A DNA stretch of 41,197 bases from Fibrobacterales bacterium Fibro_02 (GTDB taxonomy: Bacteria; Fibrobacterota; Fibrobacteria; Fibrobacterales; Fibrobacteraceae): NCBI GenBank assembly GCA_001603905.1, contig LVAE01000010.1:1-41197 (forward strand), given 5' to 3'. The position numbers were made by a program, and so were the translations under genes. Positions 16,023 through 24,229 of this stretch are shown one piece after another. How positions within the stretch are numbered: position 1 is the first letter of the stretch; each line of letters begins with the position of its first letter. The notes under the pieces are model-generated. The model was not told where the DNA came from. It saw nothing but the letters and a program-made list of their open reading frames with translations, and made no database searches.

Positions 16023-17579
16023 ATGATTACATTCCTGATTGGTATCGCGATTCTTATCGGCGGATACTTCACTTACGGAAAACTCGTTGAACATGTCTTC
16101 GGCCCCGACGACCGCAAGACTCCCGCCCTCGAAAACCCGGATGGCGTTGACCGCGTGGCACTCCCCCACTGGAAAAACATGCTCATCCAGCTTTTGAACA
16201 TCGCAGGGATCGGTCCTGTGATTGGCGTGATTTTGGGCATCAAGTTCGGCGCCATCGTCTTCATCTTGCTCCCGCTCGGAAACGTGCTTGGCGGCGCAGT
16301 ACACGACTACTTTAGCGGCATGGTGAGCATCCGCAACAACGGCATGAACGTTCCGGCGCTTTCCCGCAAGTTCCTGGGCAAGGGTCCTTCCAAGGTCGTG
16401 ATGACGCTTATCTCGGTAGCCCTCATTTTGGTGGGTGCAGTGTTCACCAACACGCCCGCTGCTTTGATTAACACTCCGATTCTTGCGGGCTCTGCCGTGT
16501 CGCCCACGCTCTTCTGGGTTGCGGTCGCCTGCATTTTCGCCTACTACTTTATCAGCACCTTCTTCCCCATCGACAAGATTATCGGCCGCATCTACCCGAT
16601 TTTCGGAGGACTCCTGATTCTCGCCTCTATCGGCATCTTGGCCGGCATCGCCCCGCAGCTGAACGTGCTCGATGAATTCTGCCTTTCCGACATCGCTTCT
16701 AACTTCAACAAGCATCCGGCCCACCAGCCGATTATCCCGATGCTTTTCGTGACGATTGCCTGTGGCATCATTAGCGGTTTCCATAGCACCCAGAGCCCGA
16801 TTGTCGCCCGCACCGAAGTCACCGAAAAGACCGGTCGCCAGACGTTCTACGGCATGATGATTATCGAAGGCCTGATCGGCATGATTTGGGCCGCCGGTGG
16901 CATGTTCATTTACCATCAGATGCCGGAACTCATCACCGGGGCCTCTGGCGTAAAAGTCTTGAGCGAACTTGTCCACACCGTGATTCCTTTTGCACCGGTT
17001 TCGATTCTCGTGGTCGTCGGCGTGATTATTCTCGCCATTACCAGCGGCGATACGAGCCTTAGAAGTCTCCGTCTCACGATTGCAGAACTCACAGGCCTTG
17101 AACAGACTTCCGTCAGGAACCGTCTGATTCTGACGATTCCAATGTTTGCCATCTGCGCCCTGATTATCTTGTGGAGCAACATGAACAAGGACGGCTTCAA
17201 CATCCTGTGGAACTACTTTAGCTGGGCAAACCAGCTCATGGCCGTATGCAGCCTGAGCGTTTCTGTCGTTTACCTGCGCAGCAAGAAGAAGAACTTCTGG
17301 ATAGCGCTTTTGCCCTGCATGTTCATGGCCTTCATCACGTTCGACTACATTCTGTGGGTAAGCCCCGAAAACCTGAAGGGCGCTCCGCTCGGTTTCGGTC
17401 TCGACTACAAGACCGCCCTGGTACTCGCCCTCGAAAACGCAGGCCTGCTCGGATTCTTCCTCTGCACTCGCGGTAAGATTCTTACCAAGATGGAAGACTT
17501 TGATCCCGACAAATGGGACCCCAAGCGCGACCTCAATCGCGACGAGACCAACCCCATCGTGCAGGACAACAAGGTCTAA
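16023..17579 (+). CDS. cstA: Carbon starvation protein A family transporter
   Basis: A large inner-membrane transporter (518 residues, about 14-16 membrane segments) of the CstA family, associated with peptide and pyruvate uptake. Characteristic segments include GIGPVIGVILGIKFGAIVFI, LGNVLGGAVHDYFSGMVSIR with a following NNGMNVP, CGIISGFHSTQSPIVARTEV and LAITSGDTSLRSLRLTIAEL. It is shorter than E. coli CstA (about 700) but normal for the compact CstA branch. GAAGG lies upstream of the ATG. recD2 follows after 15 nt, probably co-transcribed. A very long minus-strand frame over this gene is a codon shadow. Confidence 0.93.
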   Translation: MITFLIGIAILIGGYFTYGKLVEHVFGPDDRKTPALENPDGVDRVALPHWKNMLIQLLNIAGIGPVIGVILGIKFGAIVFILLPLGNVLGGAVHDYFSGMVSIRNNGMNVPALSRKFLGKGPSKVVMTLISVALILVGAVFTNTPAALINTPILAGSAVSPTLFWVAVACIFAYYFISTFFPIDKIIGRIYPIFGGLLILASIGILAGIAPQLNVLDEFCLSDIASNFNKHPAHQPIIPMLFVTIACGIISGFHSTQSPIVARTEVTEKTGRQTFYGMMIIEGLIGMIWAAGGMFIYHQMPELITGASGVKVLSELVHTVIPFAPVSILVVVGVIILAITSGDTSLRSLRLTIAELTGLEQTSVRNRLILTIPMFAICALIILWSNMNKDGFNILWNYFSWANQLMAVCSLSVSVVYLRSKKKNFWIALLPCMFMAFITFDYILWVSPENLKGAPLGFGLDYKTALVLALENAGLLGFFLCTRGKILTKMEDFDPDKWDPKRDLNRDETNPIVQDNKV

Positions 17580-17594
17580 CCCTTTGACTTCCAC

Positions 17595-19736
17595 GTGATT
17601 CTCGAAGGAACCGTCAAGTCGATTACCTTTCACAGTCCGCAGAACGGATTCACCGTCCTGCGGATTATTGATAGTAATACCAAGAAGGTAGTCGTCGTCA
17701 CGGGAACCTTGCCAGAACTTTCTGTCGGAGAATCGCTCCGATTCGAAGGAGAATGGGGGCGTCACCCCAAATTCGGCGAACAGTTCAAGGCAATCCACTT
17801 CGAAATTGTAGAAACAAGAAACAAGAACTTCGCCGCCTATCTCGGCAGCGGAATCTTCCCCGGCATCGGCCCGAAGACTGCCCAGACGATGGTCGATACC
17901 TTCGGAGATGAGCTGCAGGACATTCTTGACTACGAGCCCGACCGTTTCCGTGCCAAGAAAATCAAGGGACTTTCGGCGGCGAAAGTGGAACAGTTCCTTG
18001 CGCGCTGGCAAGAAAACCGCCACAGTCGCGAGACCTTGTTGTTCCTGTACAATCACGACATCACAGGCTCCATCGCAAAAAAGCTGTGGATGAAGTTCGG
18101 GCAGGACACCGTCAGTAAAATCCGCGAGAATCCCTACATTCTCTGCGAAGAAATATGGGGAATCGGATTCTTGAAAGCCGACGAAATCGCAATGAAAGTC
18201 GGCATTCCCAAAGACAGTCCCATGCGCCTGCAGGAAGCGATTCTTTACTCGCTGCAAGAGGCTTCACTTTCGGACGGACACTGCTACTTACCCAGCAACG
18301 ATTTAATCGGCCGTACCCTCAAGAATTTGCGCATCAATGTCACCGATGACGATGCCATCCAGAATCTGCTGGAGCAGTTCAAGCGCATCTGCGAATCGGG
18401 CCGCATCAAGCGCCACGGCGACGACTGCTTTTTCCCGCCGCTTGAAAACGCAGAACAGAACATCGCCGAAATCATCAAGAGACGCCTCGGCGAAAACGAA
18501 CTGCCCACTTACGGTTTTGAGCGTGAGCTTGTCGACTGGGAACGCGAACATAAGTTCAGTTTCGACCCTACGCAACGCGAAGCGATCCGCCTCGCCACCG
18601 CCCACAAGATTTGCATCATTACCGGCGGCCCCGGCACCGGAAAGACGACAATCCTCAAGGGAATCATCCACCTATCGCGTAAGATGGGCGAAAACATCCT
18701 ACTCGCCGCCCCTACAGGCCGCGCCGCCAAGCGCATGGGCGATTGCTGCGGCGAAAAGGCATATACAATCCACCGACTTTTGGAAGTCGACCCCGTCACC
18801 AAGAAATTCAACAAGAACGATTTCAACAAGCTCGACTGCAACTTACTGATTGTCGATGAATTCAGTATGGTGGACACCTGGCTTGCCTCTTCGCTCCTAG
18901 AAGCCGTTCCTGATTCAGCGAGAATCGTATTCGTCGGCGACGCCGATCAGCTCCCGAGCGTAGGCCCCGGCAACGTACTCAACGACTTGCTCCAATGTCC
19001 GCGCATCCCGAGCGTACGCCTGCAGCACATCTTTAGGCAAAGCGGCGGTAACGACATCGCCGACAAGGCCGCAAAAATCAATCAGGGAATCACGCCCGCC
19101 CCACTCGAAGGCTCGAATTTCCACTTCGTTCCGTTCGAGACACCCGAAGAGGCCAAACTCCACTTGCAGCAACTGATTGCGACGGGCGTTCGTAGCAAAA
19201 TCGATATCGACCTCAAGACCGACTTGCAGATTCTCGTTCCCATGCGCAAAGGTCCCCTCGGCATCATCGAACTGAACCCGTTCCTGCAAGACCTGCTGAA
19301 TCCAGGCGTTCCGCGCCACAAGATGGTCGGCATCGGCTGGAGCGTGGGCGACCGCGTGATGCAAATCAAGAACAATTACGACAAGAACGTGTTCAACGGC
19401 GACGTCGGAATCGTCTACAGCATCTACAAGGAAAAGCGGAAAATCGCCGTTTTCTTCGACGACAAGCTCATCACCTACCAAGATGACGAACTCGACGAAT
19501 TGCAACTCGCCTACGCCTGCACCATCCACAAGAGCCAGGGCAGCGAATACCCCGCCGTCATCGTGATTCTCGATTCTAGCCACTACGTGATGCTGCAGCG
19601 CAACTTAATCTACACCGCCATCACCCGCGCGAAAGGCCACGTGTGGATTCTATCTGCCCCCGGCGCCTTCCACCAAGCCGTCCGCAACAACCGCAGCACC
19701 CGCCGCTACACGCGCCTAAAGGAACGACTTAACTAG
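17595..19736 (+). CDS. recD2: RecD2-type ATP-dependent 5'-3' DNA helicase
   Basis: A superfamily 1B helicase of 713 residues. The N-terminal region (about 1-95) resembles an OB fold, with helix-hairpin-helix segments (IFPGIGPKTAQTMVD, EIWGIGFLKADEIA) to about residue 200. Walker A GGPGTGKTT lies at about 343-351, Walker B LLIVDEFSMVD near 420, then VGDADQLPSVGPGNVL, and the C-terminal motif YACTIHKSQGSEYPAVIVIL with YTAITRAK. It lacks RecB/RecC partners nearby, as is usual for RecD2, which acts in repair and replication-fork processing. The start is a GTG at 17595, the only start between the cstA stop and the conserved N-terminus; no clear ribosome site is visible, so coupling to cstA is possible. 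Confidence 0.93.
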   Translation: MILEGTVKSITFHSPQNGFTVLRIIDSNTKKVVVVTGTLPELSVGESLRFEGEWGRHPKFGEQFKAIHFEIVETRNKNFAAYLGSGIFPGIGPKTAQTMVDTFGDELQDILDYEPDRFRAKKIKGLSAAKVEQFLARWQENRHSRETLLFLYNHDITGSIAKKLWMKFGQDTVSKIRENPYILCEEIWGIGFLKADEIAMKVGIPKDSPMRLQEAILYSLQEASLSDGHCYLPSNDLIGRTLKNLRINVTDDDAIQNLLEQFKRICESGRIKRHGDDCFFPPLENAEQNIAEIIKRRLGENELPTYGFERELVDWEREHKFSFDPTQREAIRLATAHKICIITGGPGTGKTTILKGIIHLSRKMGENILLAAPTGRAAKRMGDCCGEKAYTIHRLLEVDPVTKKFNKNDFNKLDCNLLIVDEFSMVDTWLASSLLEAVPDSARIVFVGDADQLPSVGPGNVLNDLLQCPRIPSVRLQHIFRQSGGNDIADKAAKINQGITPAPLEGSNFHFVPFETPEEAKLHLQQLIATGVRSKIDIDLKTDLQILVPMRKGPLGIIELNPFLQDLLNPGVPRHKMVGIGWSVGDRVMQIKNNYDKNVFNGDVGIVYSIYKEKRKIAVFFDDKLITYQDDELDELQLAYACTIHKSQGSEYPAVIVILDSSHYVMLQRNLIYTAITRAKGHVWILSAPGAFHQAVRNNRSTRRYTRLKERLN

Positions 19737-19740
19737 ACGC

Positions 19741-19863
19741 CCCACGTCATCCTCGACCGAGTACCACGAGGGAGGGGATCCATAAAAAAAGTCCCGCAGC
19801 AAATGCCACGGGATAAATTCATGGATTCCGTCGGTCGTCCTTTCGGACTCCCTCCAGAATGAC
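19741..19863. repeat. Imperfect inverted intergenic repeat around the ilvE terminator
   Basis: CGTCATCCTCGACC...GGGGATCC (19745-19780) and GGATTCCGTCGGTCG...CCAGAATGACGTC (19823-19866) are imperfect inverted copies of one motif. The ilvE terminator lies between them. Such ATGACG-ended palindromes are typical dispersed intergenic elements. Confidence 0.4.
19783..19814 (-). terminator. Rho-independent terminator of ilvE
   Basis: On the minus strand the stem is TCCCGTGGC / GCTGCGGGA with a 4-nt loop and two G-U pairs, followed by C and seven T. Confidence 0.85.
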
Positions 19864-19879
19864 GTCTTCTAATTGACTA

Positions 19880-20914
19880 CTACACATCAACCACTTCAGT
19901 CCAGCCGAACGGGTCTTCCGCTTCACCGAACTGGATAGCGGTGTACTTGGTGAAGAGTTCCGTGCAAACCGGGCCCGGATTCTTGCCGTCACCGTAGGTG
20001 AATTCCTTGCCGGCGACCGGATCCACAATCTTCTTGATCGGGGTAATCACGGCAGCGGTACCGCATTCGGCGGTTTCGGAGAATTCAGCGAGTTCTTCGA
20101 ACGGAACCTGGCGGCGTTCCACGGTGTAACCGAGGTATTCAGCCAGCTGCTGCAAGCTCTTGTTCGTAATAGACGGCAGAATGGATTCGGACTTCGGGGT
20201 CACGTAGGTCTTGCCCTTGATACCGAAGAAGTTTGCCGGACCGCATTCGTCGATGTACTTCTTTTCCTTTGCATCAAGGTAAATGGTGCTAGAGTAGCCG
20301 AGCTTCTTGGCTTCGGCGAGGGAAAGCAAGCTGGCAGCGTAGTTACCGCCGACCTTCACCGTACCCGTACCCTGCGGAGCGGCGCGGTCGAAGTTGCGGC
20401 TAATCATCATATCGACCGGCTTGAACCCGTCCTTAAAGTACGGACCCACCGGAGTCACGAACATCATGAGCAGGTATTCGTCAGCGGGCTTCACACCGAC
20501 TTCCGGGCTCATACCGATGAGGAGCGGACGGATGTAAAGCGTTGCACCGTAGCCATACGGCGGAACAAAGCGCTTGTTGGCCTTCACCACGGTGTGAACC
20601 ATTTCGCGGAACAGTTCAACGGGCGGCACAGCCATGAGCACGCGGTTAGCGGTGTTCTGCATGCGCTTGGCGTTTTCGTCGACACGGAAGATACGGACCT
20701 TGCCGTCCTTGCCCGTGTAAGCCTTGAGGCCTTCAAAACCTTCCTGGCCGTAATGCAAGCAAGTAGCGGCCATGTGGATGCTGATGTCCTTGGAAGAAGA
20801 CAGTTCGATCTTGCCCCACTGACCATTGCGGTAGTAGCAGCGTACATTGTAATCGGTGTCATAATAACCGAAGGGGAGCGTCTTCCAATCGACAGTGTTC
20901 AAATCAACTTGCAT
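19880..20914 (-). CDS. ilvE: Branched-chain amino acid aminotransferase
   Basis: A PLP enzyme interconverting leucine, isoleucine and valine with their 2-keto acids using glutamate/2-oxoglutarate. The 344 residues fit the class IV aminotransferase of the 340-360 residue type. Landmarks are SIHMAATCLHYGQEGFEGLKAY, RPLLIGMSPEVGV, GTGTVKVGGNYAASLLSLAEA (with the PLP lysine), YIDECGPANFFGIK, LPSITNKSLQQLAEYLGY and ECGTAAVITPIKKI. The start at 20914 has an AAGGTG ribosome site; the longer upstream frame has no support. A terminator lies 66 nt past the stop. It is divergent from the sugar transferase gene (143 nt between starts). Confidence 0.95.
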   Translation of the reverse strand: MQVDLNTVDWKTLPFGYYDTDYNVRCYYRNGQWGKIELSSSKDISIHMAATCLHYGQEGFEGLKAYTGKDGKVRIFRVDENAKRMQNTANRVLMAVPPVELFREMVHTVVKANKRFVPPYGYGATLYIRPLLIGMSPEVGVKPADEYLLMMFVTPVGPYFKDGFKPVDMMISRNFDRAAPQGTGTVKVGGNYAASLLSLAEAKKLGYSSTIYLDAKEKKYIDECGPANFFGIKGKTYVTPKSESILPSITNKSLQQLAEYLGYTVERRQVPFEELAEFSETAECGTAAVITPIKKIVDPVAGKEFTYGDGKNPGPVCTELFTKYTAIQFGEAEDPFGWTEVVDV

Positions 20915-21044
20915 AGTATTCACCTTTTTTTGCAGTTTGTGCATTTTTAAAGGTATCATTCGGTACCGCACAGAAAAATACAATTCTAAACGCCGTTTTG
21001 GCTCGCCTTCTGTACAAAAAAAGAGCAAAAGAGAGTCCGTTTAC

Positions 21045-21051
21045 TATATTT
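21045..21051 (+). promoter_or_regulatory. Promoter element (TATATTT) of the sugar transferase gene
   Basis: TATATTT ends 6 nt before the ATG at 21058, with TACACC between and no Shine-Dalgarno. Confidence 0.5.
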
Positions 21052-21057
21052 TACACC

Positions 21058-22230
21058 ATGGAACAAGAAAACGTCAATCCGGCAATCGGCTCGATTCTGG
21101 ACGAACAGAAGCTTAAGAACATTGTCTACCCGGCAAGGCTTTTTAGGGCACGCCTGAACGAAGAATTCTTGCGAGCAAACCGCACGCGCAAGCCTTTCCT
21201 GTATATCAAGATTTATGCCCATCAGTACGACTTTTTCGGCTGGGGCAGCCCCGACAAGACCGTCGAGAATACCTGGCGTATCAGTATTCTCACCATGTTC
21301 TCGCATCTGCGTTTTATCGACGTCCTCGGTTACCTGTCCGACGGAAGCGGTCTCGGCATCATTCTTTTGAATTCCGACCTTTCGACCCTTGAGTCCATCC
21401 GCAAGGAAATCCTGCACAAGCTCAACGACGCAGGCCTCATCCAGACGCTCCGCATCAAGCCCAAGCGTCCCATTTTCGAGGCGTTTATCTACACCGGCCT
21501 CCAGGAAAAAGATAACCTGGAACTCGCCGACAAGCTTAAAGATTTCAACAGCACGAACGGTAGCTTTTTCTCACTTTCGCGCCTGAACCTGGACCACATC
21601 TGGGAACATCCGCACACCATCCGCTATCGTCACCTCGTCAAGCGCATCGTCGACGTCACCTGCACAAGCTTTGCTATTCTTCTCTGCTCACCCCTGCTGC
21701 TATTCTGCGCCCTGGCAGTCAAGATTAGCGACCCGAAGGGTCCCATCATCTTCAAGCAGACGCGCGTCGGCAAGAACGGCAAGCTGTTCACCATGTACAA
21801 GTTCCGCAGCATGTACGTAGACGCCGAAGAACGCAAGAAAGAGCTTATGGCCCAGAACGAAACGGGCGGCAAGACCTTCAAGATGAAGAACGACCCGCGA
21901 ATCTATCCGTTCGGTCACGTACTCCGCAAGTTTAGCCTCGACGAACTTCCGCAGTTCTTCAACATCATCAAGGGAGACATGTCTATCGTGGGTCCGCGTC
22001 CTCCGATTCCATCTGAAGTGGCGGAATACGAACCATGGCACCGCATGCGCCTTTCCGTGACGCCGGGCCTTACCTGCATCTGGCAGGTGAGCGGCCGTAG
22101 CAACATCAGTTTCGAAGGGCAGATGCGCCTGGACAACGACTACATCAAGCGCAACGGCAAGCTGAGCGACGACTTCTCCCTGATCCTGAAGACCTTCAAG
22201 GTCGTGTTCAAGGGCGAAGGCGCTTACTAG
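21058..22230 (+). CDS. Polyprenyl-phosphate sugar-1-phosphate transferase with an unusual N-terminal domain
   Basis: 390 residues. The C-terminal half (from about 193) is a bacterial sugar transferase (WcaJ/WbaP/PglC superfamily): KRIVDVTCTSFAILLCSPLL as the re-entrant membrane helix, IFKQTRVGKNGKLFTMYKFR, the catalytic Asp-Glu in FSLDELPQFFNIIKGDMSIV, GPRPPIPSEV and VTPGLTCIWQVSGRSNISF. It would load the first sugar-phosphate onto undecaprenyl phosphate for an extracellular or surface glycan. The N-terminal half (about 1-190) has no multi-span membrane region. It reads as a soluble alpha/beta domain (DVLGYLSDGSGLGIILLNSD), loosely like a degenerate GGDEF fold. The start follows the TATATTT element; an upstream in-frame extension is not needed. 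Confidence 0.88.
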   Translation: MEQENVNPAIGSILDEQKLKNIVYPARLFRARLNEEFLRANRTRKPFLYIKIYAHQYDFFGWGSPDKTVENTWRISILTMFSHLRFIDVLGYLSDGSGLGIILLNSDLSTLESIRKEILHKLNDAGLIQTLRIKPKRPIFEAFIYTGLQEKDNLELADKLKDFNSTNGSFFSLSRLNLDHIWEHPHTIRYRHLVKRIVDVTCTSFAILLCSPLLLFCALAVKISDPKGPIIFKQTRVGKNGKLFTMYKFRSMYVDAEERKKELMAQNETGGKTFKMKNDPRIYPFGHVLRKFSLDELPQFFNIIKGDMSIVGPRPPIPSEVAEYEPWHRMRLSVTPGLTCIWQVSGRSNISFEGQMRLDNDYIKRNGKLSDDFSLILKTFKVVFKGEGAY

Positions 22231-22233
22231 CCT

Positions 22234-22959
22234 CTAAAACAAATCATCTATTTTCGTATTGGCAAGCACGCGATTATAAATAATCCGCTTGCCTTTTTTT
22301 CCATCTGTGGCGCACACGTGATCCGTGGGCGGTTTCAGGATAGAAGTCACCAGATGGGCGGCAACGGTTTCCGCATGCACCGGACGCACATACGCAGGGA
22401 TCCATTCGGGGTGAGCACCGATGGTTTTCTGCAGCAGTTCCTCGCCAAAGCGACGATCCTTGTGCTTGCCCAGCAGAAGCGACGGGCGAACGAGCGTAAG
22501 TGTCTCAAAGCCCATCATATCAAGGCCTTCTTCAAGTTGGCCCTTCAGATGGTTATAGAAGTACGGTGAATGACTATCGGCACCCATCGCACTCACGCAC
22601 AGGAAGTTTTTCACTCCCGCCTTCTTGGCAATGGCGGCAAGTTTGAGCGGAAGCCTCAAGTCTATCTTTTCTTGGGCAGCCTTGCCCCCCGCCTGTTTCC
22701 TTGTCGTACCGAGGCAGCAGACGACAGCATCGCAGCCGACAAAGCCTGCATAGAAGAACATCCGCATCGCATCGTTATCTTGTTCAAAATCAGCCTGCTT
22801 GAAGTCCAATTTTGAAGAGCCTTCTAGAATTCCAAGATCGTTCAAATCAGGAATGTTCCTTACAGGGCAAAAAACGTGCACCACTTGTGGGAGGCGCACG
22901 AGCAATTTCAAGACATTCTTTCCGACTAGACCGGTCGAACCAAGAACTGCAACTTTCAT
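22234..22959 (-). CDS. NAD(P)-binding Rossmann-fold protein (HTATIP2/NmrA-like)
   Basis: 241 residues with an N-terminal dinucleotide-binding motif MKVAVLGSTGLVGKNVLKLL, a VVCCLGTTRKQAGG segment, FLCVSAMGADSHSPYFYNHL containing the S...YxxxK-like active-site spacing, and TLTLVRPSLLLGKHKDRRFGE. This matches the atypical short-chain reductases related to HTATIP2/TIP30 and the YwnB-type NAD-binding proteins. It is cytoplasmic; substrate unknown. It converges with the sugar transferase (3 nt between stops) and lies 9 nt downstream of the histidine-phosphatase lipoprotein gene, likely in one transcript. Confidence 0.8.
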   Translation of the reverse strand: MKVAVLGSTGLVGKNVLKLLVRLPQVVHVFCPVRNIPDLNDLGILEGSSKLDFKQADFEQDNDAMRMFFYAGFVGCDAVVCCLGTTRKQAGGKAAQEKIDLRLPLKLAAIAKKAGVKNFLCVSAMGADSHSPYFYNHLKGQLEEGLDMMGFETLTLVRPSLLLGKHKDRRFGEELLQKTIGAHPEWIPAYVRPVHAETVAAHLVTSILKPPTDHVCATDGKKGKRIIYNRVLANTKIDDLF

Positions 22960-22968
22960 ACTTCTGCG

Positions 22969-24072
22969 TTATTCAGCAGGATCAACGACGATAGCTCCAT
23001 CATCTGTCCTAACGACAACCTTCTTCTGCGTCATGTAACCGATATCGGTTCCACGGACAGGATAAAGTTCCACCTGATTTTCCGCATTGAGAACGACAGC
23101 GACGCCGGTCAGGTAATTTACCCAGCGGCCGCTTCTATAGAAGTTCACGTCCACAGTCCTGTTGCTCGCATAGACAACCAGCGGTTCCAACAGAACATCG
23201 TGAGAGACCAGGATGCTGACGCGTTTCCACTTCGACATGTTCGCAACGATATTTTCCATCACGAACTGGTTCCCCCTTTCAAAGAGATCGTAGAAATGCA
23301 GCTGAACCTGGTCTGCATAGTAGTCTTCGCCATACGCATAGACCGAGATAATTTTCCAGCCACCGCCTTTCTTCTTGGCAAAGGCATCCAAGCTATCCGA
23401 AGGAACCGTCAAGAAGTAGCTTCCGTTCAGCAGTTCAGCCTGGGTTTCCGTGACATTGGCCGTTTCGCCGCGGCCCTTTGCAATGTTGTTGCAGGTTTCA
23501 CGGGTACGGATAAAATCAGTCGATGCGTAGTAGAAAGATTCGTCGCCACCGGAGAGTTTTTCACCGACAGCCAACGCCTGCGCAACACCCACTTCGGTCA
23601 ACGGAGATTCCTGACCCAGTCCCGATTCACGTTCTGCATGGCGCAACACATAGGCGATTCTGTAGGTTTCAGGAGCAGCCTTGTAGATATCGCCCACATC
23701 GTAGAAACCGTTTGTATCAGGAATTACAGACAAAGTTTTAGCAGCGGCAAACGTGGCAGTAATCGGCGGAACATCGCCACCCTGGTTCGCCGCAGAAGAA
23801 ACACCTTCGCCAGAGTTTCCGCCATTGTCCGGTGCCGAAGCCGAGGATGCAGGAGGAACCTCTGAACAATTTGGCAAGTTAGGATCGGCAACGCATTCAT
23901 CCACAGGAGCAGCCGCATCAGAACTATTCACCACAGCAGCCGAAGATGTGGGATTCGTGACTGCGGGAGTCGTCGGAGTAGACGAATCATCGCCACAACC
24001 GGCAATCAAGGCCGTCATGCAGGCGGCGCAAACCATGGGCAATGCACGGACTACCAATTTCTTTATGTTCAT
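22969..24072 (-). CDS. Exported lipoprotein with histidine-phosphatase domain
   Basis: 367 residues. The lipobox LIAGC ends at Cys26, followed by a Ser/Thr/Ala-rich linker holding the motif ECVADPNLPNC (about 59-69), then a histidine phosphatase domain (about 135-310). The phosphohistidine motif is RHAER (residues 144-148), with LTEVGVAQALAVGEKL after it and a second conserved histidine in ILVSHDVLLEPLV. In the family the first histidine is phosphorylated during phosphate-ester hydrolysis. The protein is anchored at the cell surface or periplasmic face, so an extracytoplasmic phosphatase is likely. The substrate is unknown. A GAGGAA ribosome site precedes the ATG at 24072. Confidence 0.82.
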   Translation of the reverse strand: MNIKKLVVRALPMVCAACMTALIAGCGDDSSTPTTPAVTNPTSSAAVVNSSDAAAPVDECVADPNLPNCSEVPPASSASAPDNGGNSGEGVSSAANQGGDVPPITATFAAAKTLSVIPDTNGFYDVGDIYKAAPETYRIAYVLRHAERESGLGQESPLTEVGVAQALAVGEKLSGGDESFYYASTDFIRTRETCNNIAKGRGETANVTETQAELLNGSYFLTVPSDSLDAFAKKKGGGWKIISVYAYGEDYYADQVQLHFYDLFERGNQFVMENIVANMSKWKRVSILVSHDVLLEPLVVYASNRTVDVNFYRSGRWVNYLTGVAVVLNAENQVELYPVRGTDIGYMTQKKVVVRTDDGAIVVDPAE

Positions 24073-24229
24073 AAAAGATTCCTCTAAATTACTATTCGAT
24101 GTTAATTTAATTATTTATGCCAAGACAGGTTATTTGCGAATCATTTTTCTAGTTCATCATGCACAGAACCCGTAAAAATTTCTAAACTTATATCGAAAAA
24201 TTTTAACCCTAAACCCATAGGACCCTCTT

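Noticed and set aside
15897..18257. A 786-codon open frame on the minus strand across cstA and recD2
   Set aside because: It lies antisense to two clear conserved genes, has a His/Glu/Asp/Arg-rich composition typical of antisense reading of GC-rich codons, and no recognisable domain.
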